Assembly (NCBI GenBank): GCA_035079385.1
Contig: JAVHKY010000005.1
Location: forward strand, 4,216,001 to 4,280,000
Direction of reading: 5' to 3'
Origin: Aspidiotus rigidus
Taxonomy: Eukaryota > Arthropoda > Insecta > Hemiptera > Diaspididae
Length of the DNA: 64,000 nucleotides
Shown: positions 55,528 through 64,000 of the stretch, piece after piece
Layout: each line of letters starts with the position of its first letter
How positions within the stretch are numbered: the stretch's first letter is position 1
Program-made: the position numbers and the translations under genes
Notes under the pieces: model-generated
Database searches by the model: none
Seen by the model: only the letters and a program-made list of their open reading frames with translations
What the model was told of the DNA's origin: nothing

Positions 55528-58500
55528 CAATTCTGGCTGTATTTCTGGTCGCACAACCTGCTTGGACGCAGAGAAAGATCCAGTGACATAATTATATGTA
55601 ATATATTCACTTTTTTTCTAATTTGTGATTCGATATACTTCTTTGTATTGTGGAATCGCCTTCTATGTGCCAACTTGAACAAATCGTTTAATACTTTCGT
55701 TTTTACTCCCCCGACTAACGTGAACATTGTTTTAATAATTGTAGGCCCGTAATTTTTATTCAAAGTATTATTTGCGCAATGAAGAGAATACTACCATGTA
55801 TTTTTATTTGTACCAGGTTATCGACATTTTCACGTTCCTCACAAGCAGCTTTCTTCAAGTGGGTGTTGACGTAAAAAGTGTTAATCAAAAATTATGTGAT
55901 ATTTTTATTGCATCATCTGTCCATAATTTTCTAGACATTTTTTATTATAGAAATAATGTTATTCTTTTCCAATCTGAGTCTTCCAATATCTTAATTTCTT
56001 AATCAATAATTCTTGGGTACGTGAGATATTGATGACATACGCGTACTTTTCATTTTTTGTTTGTAAGAAATAGTAATTTCTTAAACCGTATTTATTTCTT
56101 GAAGTGATCTCTTGAAATGCTACCCAATTTTGGCTCGTTGTAAAGAATTGTGAATCCGGAAAAAATTCGAGTGAAATGTACAATTTTAGAAAATCGGTAC
56201 TCTATAAATTTTAGAAATGTGCCTCGTTGGTGGGAGATGAAGAGCGAGAGAAGTTGCGTTGACAAATCGGATTCAATCGTTTTCGCTCAACTCCCATAAA
56301 CAAAGACCATTATCAAGAAGAAACTTATATAGAGGGGATGTCAACGATGTAGGATATGTATTTACGTATCTTTGACCTAGTGGGTTCCATCATATTATCC
56401 TGTCATTAGTAGTCTAAATAGGTGGATTTTTAGAAAATTCATGCATTGATTGCGACAACGGTCGATTTCTATGGTGAATTACGTTACGCCTTAGGAACTG
56501 AATATTAATTGAATTAACAGCTTACCATTTGAAAAAGTGAAATAATATTCATGAAATGTTATTTTCAGAATCCGAATAAAACGTTGAGATGAATTGGTTG
56601 ATGTTGGTGAATGTAATAAAAAATATAAATTCTTGTTCAAGCTTTGACGAGAACGATCTCAAATCGAGTTTTCCAAGAAGGAGTAGTTGCATATTTCTAC
56701 ACTGAACTACTTATGAGACGCCGAAGAAAACTCAAGAGAAGTAAAAAGTTTTGAAAAAAGGAAAAAAGCATGATTTGTTCCTAACTTTGAGGCTACGTCG
56801 TTTCAAATTTCCTGTTGCGGTCTGTTCTATTGCTAATATTTCAAATGGGAGGATGAGAATGATACAAGAAAAACAGTGTTGAAGCGTATTCCAACTTTCA
56901 GCCATGATAGGCTGTACGATTTACCGAAGTTTGTTCGCAAAAGAAAACAAAAAAATCACACTCATTCATTTCATGAATTTGTATTTTTATTCAGATGTTG
57001 CATTTAGGTAACACTCTTTCATTTCATGAATTTATATCCTTATTTAGATGTTGTATTCAAGTAATCATCAAGAGAACTAACGGTAATAAAGTAATGATGA
57101 GAGTTTCAACCTCCGTGAATTGATGAATTCCACTTCAGAAATTTACATTATCTGTGTCGCAGGACCTGTATCTAAAACAAACGCTGAAATTTACACAATT
57201 CGTGGAATAAAACGAAGAGGAAAACAGAAAAAAAAACGAGAAAAAAGTGAATACCAAGTTAATTTAACATCCTTGAGAGTCCCTTGGAATCAGTCTTCAA
57301 ACTCATATCAAAAATTCAGTTGGCAATAGTAAGAATTGCTGGATTGCTTCATTCTATTTCCAATCTGCGGACGATAGTAGCATCCACTACCCCCTTCACA
57401 CACACACACACGATATTTTGTCGCGAACGTACGAAGAACCTTTACTTGCTTCGATTGAGAGATCAAAAAAAGAAATAAAGAAGGAATATTAATACAGAAT
57501 TTTTTTCTCACTAATCAACCTTAGACTCATCTTTCAACGTCCATTCCATTTTAGAAGTTGATGATTTCGCTGACCATCCAATGCTACGCTTCAAAATTTA
57601 TCGGCGCAGTCTTTTTTGTGAGAAAATTCATTTGCTGATAATATGGCATTTAGGTTGCTCATAAGTAATCCCATTTGGTGTCTACGTCCTCACTCCATTT
57701 GAAGGCACTTGTCATGAGACTATTATTGACCTATAACGGTACTTGGACTCAAAACCTTTCTAGCAGTTCATAATATGTACATTATCATTTAGGGATGCGT
57801 ATACAACACGCCAAACTTATTACGTTGATCCGTGTGTCCTTCGCAATCCGATCCGAGATGATACTCCAAATTCCCTGACTAGCAATCCCCCGCACAGTTA
57901 TCCAAGTCCATTCCTGTCCTAGAGTAAACAAGTAGAATTACTGTGAATCCACACTGGCTGAAAAATTCCGTCCATACGCTTAAAATTTATTAACGCTTTT
58001 TTAGTGTCCTCTTTCTCTATCCGTTCCTTATCCATAGGATGTGTGAGCTATCCATAAGGACAAAAAAAACATTACACAATAGAAGTTAGTTTCATACCAT
58101 AAATATATTACACTACATCTACCAAACAAAATATAGTACAATGGTGGAAAATATAATCCTATAATCACATCTGAAAAGAATAAAAAAAAAAGAGAAAAGA
58201 AGGAAAATTTCATGAAAATGCATCAAGGAGAAATATGAATATGAAAAAGAGGCGATGTTTTTAATCGCAACAGAAATGACGTGAATGAAATTTGCCTGAT
58301 TCATCGGGAATAATTTTATTGGTCACAATAAAGTTGACCAAATACACATAAAATTTAACCTTTAGCAAGTAATTTGATAGTAATTATTTTCGAAGGAAAA
58401 GCTGAAGATCATTTGGATGCATATTATTTGTAGTAACTTTTACACGCTCGCTTCAATGGGAAAAAGTTTTAAGGACCTCTCACGAATAAATTTAATAATA

Positions 58501-58691
58501 TACCAATGAACCAATGATTGATAAAAACATGTAAGAAAATATCCAGCTCCAGAAGAAACTGACCAATTCTATTAGCGATAAGTAATGGAAAAATATTTTG
58601 GTGATCTAATAAAACCAGTTTATCGAAAAAAACTCATGTTCATGAGAGGTTATACTCTTGAATAAACGATCGCATATTGTCTTACATTCAT
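55528..58691. other. Convergent intergenic region between Merlin and SRSF1
   Basis: No coding feature recognised over 3.1 kb. It includes a diverged 50-base tandem duplication at about 56,965-57,065 (TTCATTTCATGAATTT...TTAGATGTTG twice) and a (CA)n run at 57,396-57,411. The Merlin 3' UTR presumably occupies the left end. Confidence 0.45.
57396..57411. repeat. (CA)8 microsatellite
   Basis: Eight CA dinucleotides in the intergenic region. Confidence 0.9.
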
Positions 58692-59610
58692 TCATGAGCG
58701 TGAACGGCTGTATGATCTTCTAACCGGTGAATACGTAGGAGAGCCCCGTCTCCGAGACAATGGACTGTAACTTCTTGACCTCGATCGACCACGACTCGCA
58801 TACGGACTATCCGCTCCATTGCTACTTTGCCCTTCTTTCACTCTTATGTATGAAGTTTCTCCCTTGAAAAAATACGACGATCATCATTTCAATAATGACA
58901 TGTAACAGTTATGAAAGAACGTTTGACACGTACTTCGTGAGATCGAAATCGTGAATCATCCAATTTTCTTAGAGCATATTTCATATCTTCCTGTCGAATA
59001 AATTCGACAACACCAGTACCGTCTTTGAACACGTCTGCATAACATACATCACCCGCTTCTCGCATGTGATCTTTCAAATCTTGCCAACTTCCAGAAGGTG
59101 GTAATCCTTGACACACAAGATAAGTTATACAATCAAACAGTGGTACAAAATATTGCGCAAAATCTATTTCATACCCATACCTGTGATGGTGACGCGATAA
59201 TTTGTCCTTCGAGTAGGAGGGCCACGATTATTACGATTACTACTACCACCACCACGACTATTTTTGTAATTACTGGGACCCGATCCTCGAGGGAACTCAA
59301 CCCTTAAGCGATATCCATCGTAATCGTACCCGTCCCTGGCGTGAACAGCATCTTCAGCGTCCCTGTAATGTGAAGTGAGCGCATAACAAGAAATGAGCAC
59401 TATTTTATACTCCAGCACTATCAGAATAATTATGAACAATAATAGAGACCGTGCATCTTCGAATTCAACAAATGCAAATGGCGGCCCGCGTCGATTTTTG
59501 AGATCGACGAAGAGAACTTTCCCAAACTTGTAGAATAAATCTTGAATGTCTTTCGTGCGAATATCAGGTGGTAAGTTCCCGACATAGATTCGACAATCAT
59601 TCCGCGACAT
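58692..59610 (-). CDS. SRSF1: Serine/arginine-rich splicing factor 1 (SF2/ASF)
   Basis: Nuclear SR protein that binds exonic enhancers and recruits the spliceosome. Four exons on the minus strand: 59,610-59,450; 59,362-59,181; 59,106-58,934; 58,862-58,692, giving 228 residues. RRM1 (residues about 6-80) begins [20 protein letters not shown], with RNP1 region [19 protein letters not shown] glycine/arginine/asparagine-rich hinge follows ([18 protein letters not shown]). The pseudo-RRM carries the invariant [13 protein letters not shown] and [20 protein letters not shown]. The tail is a short RS domain, [19 protein letters not shown] to YSRSRS. Length is slightly under the human 248 because the RS region is short. 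The intact frame and canonical splice sites indicate a functional gene. It is divergent from RAD51D. Confidence 0.97.
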
Positions 59611-60742
59611 TATGACAATAGAAATAAAAACGATCCGTACGAAACGAACGATCTGAAATTGTTAAGACAATTCAGCGATGTCGCAATATTCACGTTAGTA
59701 CAGAAAACGAATATCCCGATTTAAAATATTATGTTTTGGATTATTGAACTTTTGAAAGTAGCATCAGTTTCTAAACGGAGAGAAACAATTCTTGTAATAT
59801 GTTCAGCTTTTAAAAGTTTTAATTCGAACCAGATTACCAGATTCGAACAACGTAAATGAAGATTATGATGATGAGCATCCTACGAAATACGATTGAGCGG
59901 AATGACGATAACAAAAAACCAAAAAAAAAAAAAGTGAAAAAAAAACAAGAAAAAGATGAGTCACGTCAAGTCAATACTAACTCAGCTTCTGCCGTCACGG
60001 ATTTAAATCAACGATCAGGAAGAAATCCTTTTTCTATCTCATCCGAAAGATACGATTTGCCTGATCGTTGATGGTAGATTTGGATATTCGTCAATTCATC
60101 GTAATTTCGCACGAAGCGACAGGTTGCTGTCATACTGGCCAGGAAGAGGACTGCATGACTTAGACCATATAATAGATAGACCGAGCATAGTGATTAGTAG
60201 TGCAATAAGGATCATCGGACCCTTTATGGGTAGCGCGGTTGACTGCGGAGAAGGAGACGCTGCACTGTGTGTTTCACTCCGCCGCGCGTTCACCCGCTAT
60301 GCGCATAAAAATGTAAACAGGGTCCAGTGATCCTTATTTTCTTATCATGTCCTCGCATCAATGGTTAACATATGCTTATATGGCCGATGCTCGGTCTATC
60401 TATTATATGGTCTAAGCTGCATGACTGCATATTGTGCATGAGGACTCTGCTCGCGTCGCGCCCAAACGTCCCATCACCGTTGCTTCGGCTTTGGCCCGGG
60501 CCTCGGTGTGCCGGAGTTTTGCCGACCGAGGAGAAGGCGCGAAATTTTAAACGCTGCGAATTTAATGATAAGAGTTATAAAATGATTATAAAAATTATGA
60601 TAGCTGAAGTTGAGCAGTGAGTGCAACATACTCAGAACTCAAAAGTCGATCATGAGTGCAAGCGAATTAGAAGGATGTCATTAACTAATTATTACCGTGA
60701 TTTCTTTAGCTTTGAAATTGTTAAACATCGTTCTCTTGAATC
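59611..60742. other. Divergent intergenic region between SRSF1 and RAD51D
   Basis: Should contain both promoters. A lysine-rich open frame at 59,856-60,071 (KKPKKKKVKKKQEK, ending SSERYDLPDR) has no recognised domain and I do not call it a gene. The fold-back element at 60,149-60,428 lies within it. 60,230-60,300 and 60,450-60,545 are markedly GC-richer than the surroundings, as might be seen for a promoter or a foreign insertion. Confidence 0.45.
60149..60428. mobile_element. Fold-back MITE upstream of RAD51D
   Basis: GACTGCATGACTTAGACC followed by ATATAATAGATAGACCGAGC on the left is matched in reverse complement by GCTCGGTCTATCTATTATAT and GGTCTAAGCTGCATGACTGC on the right. A second inverted pair, AATAAGGATCATCGG and CCAGTGATCCTTATT, closes the stem nearer the centre, around a GC-rich 85-base loop. 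There is no coding sequence. Its nearly unmutated outer arms suggest a young insertion. Confidence 0.8.
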
Positions 60743-62018
60743 ATGTCAACCGTAGATTATTTCTCTTCTATTTTTGATGACGAAACAATCACAACGTTAA
60801 AGAATAATAACATTAGAACAGTTCTTGATTTCCTAAATGAAACGCCGGAAAGTATTGGTAAAATATTGAAATTACGTTTCAAAGTGAGTTATCTATCACA
60901 CATCAAGCATTTGGCCACAAAATGATTGCTTACCGGTACTAATCTGTTCTTTCCACAGGATGTTATTGATATTAGAGAGAAAGTAGTAGATGCGTTTAGA
61001 GAGAAACCTACTACAGCCCTTGATTTGTTAAATCGAATTCAAGAAAATCGTTTCACGCTACCCACGGGCGTACCGCAGTAAGAATACTTTCTTCTTGAAC
61101 CTGTACTGTGATACCGCTGTTAAATTAGAGTGTATGGACTGTATTTAGGATTGATATGCTCATTGGTGGTCTGGAAAATGGTCACATTTACGAAATATGC
61201 GGCTTATCAGGTTCTGGGAAAACGCAATTATGTTTGAATATAGCTGCCCATGCTTCGCTTCTTGAAAAGAGAGTGCTTTTTGTTGATACGAAAAATGATT
61301 TTAGTGCCTCCAGAGTGCTTCAAATATTGAAAAAAAAAAGTTTCAAGGTAAAAATAGGTCATTCTTGTCATTCGTTTTTGTTTCTTTCGTCTCAAATTAT
61401 CATTTTTTTCCTTTAGGATATGGCTGTTGGAATGGAACGTATCGAGGTTACGAAAGTGTTCAATTTATACAAACTGGTTGATGTGTTGCACTCTGTACAA
61501 AAAATGTATAATTTGTCTCCTTTCCCATTGGTCATAGTTGATTGTATATCAACATGTTATTTTACTTATGTTGGCGGCGACAAACCGATTGGTGAGTATA
61601 AGTCCCCGAAAAGATGTTCGATCGGCTGTATTCTGTTGATTAGAATAGAGTCAAGTACTACTGTAGAACGGCTAATTAACTATTTTTATCTTCCTTATGC
61701 AGACTCATTTTTGATTTATCCGCAGGTTACGCAATGTTGAATCATATCGCATCCGTCATGAAACACATCGTAACAAAGTATCATTGTGTATTTGTCCTAA
61801 CCAATCTGGCAACCGAAAATTTCCAATCAGGAAATAATATACTCGGAGCGGAAAAAGAAAAATTGGTAAAACCATGTCTGGGATCGTATTGGCAACAGAT
61901 TAGCAATCTTCGACTGGACTTGAAAAGAATTGACAATTGTACGATCACTGTCTCCGTAGGAAGAAGCGATAGTGTTGATAATGATTCAATTCATCATATC
62001 GATTTATTGTCTCTGTGA
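60743..62018 (+). CDS. RAD51D: RAD51 paralogue RAD51D
   Basis: Recombination-repair ATPase; in animals RAD51D works with RAD51B, RAD51C and XRCC2 to load and stabilise RAD51 filaments. Five exons: 60,743-60,883; 60,959-61,077; 61,149-61,347; 61,417-61,591; 61,726-62,018, giving 308 residues. The N-terminal helical domain reads FDDETITTLKNNNIRTVLDF, as in the RAD51D linker-type N-terminus. Then LPTGVPQIDMLIGGL leads to the Walker A motif GLSGSGKTQ (about residue 100), the Walker B strand FPLVIVDC, and VFVLTNLATENFQ with KPCLGSYWQQISNLRLDL (the xLGxxW segment of RAD51D). Human RAD51D has 328 residues, so length fits. XRCC2 was considered, but the N-terminal domain and TGIxxLDxLL-type segment favour RAD51D. 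Canonical splice sites throughout. Confidence 0.9.
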
Positions 62019-62831
62019 TAGGTTTTTCTTGTGATATTAAAATTACCTACTCTGAATACTTTTTTCAATTTTTAAAAAGAACGATAATGTATTAAAATAT
62101 TATTAAATAAGATCATTAAATTTTTTCCAAATGTGCTTTTTGTTAATTTGATGCAGAAATTAAATTTCGATAACAGGCATAAATTTTTTGGGGATGTGCG
62201 ATGATTCAGTCATATCCCTGTAGATTTTCGGAAGCGTTATTTACTGGAAAATGAATGCTTAAAAAAGATCTGCGAAGTCATCTACCTCGTTTTTAGTGAG
62301 ATTTGATCATATTTCAAGAAATGACACTTACGCGTTTCTTCACTTCCGGTGTTATAAGAAGATTCTATCATCAGACGCGTGCACATTACTTAATTTGGTG
62401 AAAAAAATATACACACCAAAAACATGAGCGAATATTTATGATTTTATTACTGATGAGAATTTATATCGCAAACCCATACTTGAAGGTTTGACCCAAGAAT
62501 CAAAAAAACAAAAAACCAAAAAAGAACAACAGCTGAAGTACGACACAAGACTTCCCAAAAATAAATACAACATAGATGCACTAGAATTATGGACGTAAGA
62601 TAGATATGTAAAATATTTAAGCACACGAAACGAGATATGAAGACAGAAATTCAAAAAATAAAAGCAAAAAGGAACTGAAAAATTCATTGAAAAATAAAAA
62701 AGAACAACTATTCATTATAATGTCTTGAAAATAATGTTCACTTCTCCGAGAACAACAAAAATATTTCGTATGCTTTTTTTTTTAAAAAAAAATGTGAACA
62801 ATAAATTCTGGTAAATTCGGCTCTCTGAATT
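62019..62831. other. Convergent intergenic region
   Basis: AT-rich; holds the 3' ends of RAD51D and of the coiled-coil gene. The minus-strand open frame 62,436-62,687 has no recognisable domain. Confidence 0.45.
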
Positions 62832-63976
62832 TTATTCTGGAAGTTTCTTTTCTCCCGATTTTTCTACATCCAACTGGTTTGGTTGTAATTTATTTTCCTG
62901 CCGTTGAAAGGAAAAAAAAAAAGAAATCAATGAAACAATCTTTGATCGAATAACAAAAATCGATCACCGGAACAAGTACTTTACCTCATGATATTTTATT
63001 CGTGCTTCTAATTCTGTTTTATCCTTCGGCAACTCCTCTTTGAGTACCTTTATTTTCATTTCCTCGTCTTCCTTCCATTTCATGAGTTGAGATTGGTTCT
63101 TGTTTAGTTCTTGTTTTGTGGTGTAACGTCCTTCTTTCACGAATAGTTTTATCGTCTTTTCATGATTACTGAGTTTCTATAAGGTTACAAGACTGGTGTA
63201 ATTTAGCTCAAAGAAATTTGTAAAATTCGACGTCGTATAATGGGCGAGACGCATTTTTTTGAAGTATTTGTTCCTCTTTTCAGATGCAAGCCCCCTACTT
63301 CTTGAATTGCAAAGCAAATCTTGAATGAGTTAAACATTCTTTACAAAGTATGAAAAAAACGAGTAAAAAGAAGTAAATCCACGCGTTTTCAAAACCCGGT
63401 CAACGCCTTGGGAAAAACTTTCCCCTTGATAGAATGTATTGCAAGAGGATAAATATAGGTAACGAATAATTTTGAACGTTGTCAAAACAATAGTACGTGC
63501 GCAAGAAAAGTTGTGGGAGAGTAAGAGAAGAATCATCACTAGTTTATCGTCTCTACTTTTTGTAAAACAAAAAAAAATGGAAAATCTCAAGGAAGAATTT
63601 AGTTGAAAAATAGGCCTATATTTAAAGGACATATTGGGTGATGACTCTTAAGGGGGTCGATTTCCACTTAATCAGGAAATATGTACCTAGTCGTCCTAGT
63701 CACTAATATTGTTATTCTTCCTTCCGTTTTAATCGAAAAACTTACTGCAATTTCATCGAGGATTTTTTCCAATTCTTTTTGTTTTCTTTGATTGATGACG
63801 TCAATTTTATCATTTTCCTCACAAAGTTGCTCGATCTGCTGGTCCAACTCGGTCAATAAGAACAATGTCTCGTGAATATCCGAGTAAACAGAAGATAGTT
63901 CTTGCTCTTTGGTATGGCAAGATGAAAATTCGTCACCTTTTACCAACGCAATAGTTTCCAAAATATCAACCTGGGA
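62832..63976 (-). CDS. Coiled-coil protein, 3' part (5' exons beyond the window)
   Basis: Three minus-strand exons join in phase 0: 63,976-63,746, 63,176-62,985 and 62,897-62,832 (stop TAA). The first follows an acceptor TTCCCTGCAG, so at least one more exon lies past the right edge. The translation runs SQVDILETIALVKGDEF, then ELDQQIEQLCEENDKIDVIN and KELEKILDEIA, then KLSNHEKTIKLFVKEG, MKWKEDEEMKIKVLKEELPK and ends NQLDVEKSGEKKLPE. Heptad-like spacing of leucine and isoleucine and the high charge indicate a coiled coil over most of the 163 residues seen. I do not recognise the family. The 569-base intron between the first two exons contains no coding signal. Confidence 0.6.
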
Positions 63977-64000
63977 CTGCAGGGAAGATACGTCAACTTA

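Noticed and set aside
57120..57329. Small basic protein between Merlin and SRSF1
   Set aside because: Its lysine/arginine run is A-rich sequence, without domain or exon signals.
59856..60071. Small lysine-rich protein between SRSF1 and RAD51D
   Set aside because: The sequence is A-rich and low in complexity, has no recognised domain and lies in a divergent promoter region. A real gene cannot be excluded.

Overview
The window is AT-rich animal genomic DNA, most likely from an insect. The evidence is five intron-rich genes whose spliced products match well-known animal proteins, short introns (many of 60-100 bases) with GT..AG borders, and a dense mix of non-LTR retrotransposons, a Penelope-like element and short inverted-repeat elements typical of insects. 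A sap-feeding hemipteran would fit, but that is a guess; nothing here fixes the order. There are no bacterial operons, rRNA genes or CRISPR arrays.

Left part (1-31,850): almost wholly repeat-derived. It holds the 3' end of a non-LTR retrotransposon (2-412), two related jockey-like 3' fragments (2,640-4,450), a decayed Penelope-like element with reverse transcriptase and GIY-YIG endonuclease (7,144-8,400), a large fold-back element with a Tigger/pogo-like element inside one arm (8,945-10,352), and two inverted copies of one dispersed repeat, of which only one carries a 386-base MITE. A decayed RTE-clade retrotransposon (14,921-19,760) is interrupted near its 3' end by a 1.9-kb fold-back element whose core is a two-level tandem array packed with the palindrome TGACGTCA. 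Further right are several fold-back elements (21.7, 23.3, 26.4 and 27.3 kb, the last with a perfect 9-base target duplication), tandem repeats with units of 48, 69, 107, 112 and 114 bases, a broken OTU-protease domain (28.9-29.3 kb) and another jockey-like 3' end (30.6-31.2 kb).

Middle (31,850-39,830): one unrecognised candidate two-exon gene on the minus strand, then inverted repeats, a hAT-like MITE and minisatellites.

Right part (39,837-64,000): a compact gene block. In order it holds a choline transporter-like protein of the SLC44A1 type (+), a small C2H2 zinc-finger protein (-), PIGL of GPI-anchor synthesis (-), Merlin/NF2 (+), the splicing factor SRSF1/SF2 (-), the RAD51 paralogue RAD51D (+) and the 3' part of a coiled-coil gene cut by the window edge (-). 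PIGL and Merlin are divergent with 509 bases between start codons; SRSF1 and RAD51D are also divergent, with a fold-back element between them. The genes act in unrelated housekeeping processes (choline transport, GPI anchors, growth control at the cell cortex, splicing, DNA repair), so the layout is genomic neighbourhood and not a pathway. Intron-exon models were built by eye from reading frame, splice signals and family conservation.
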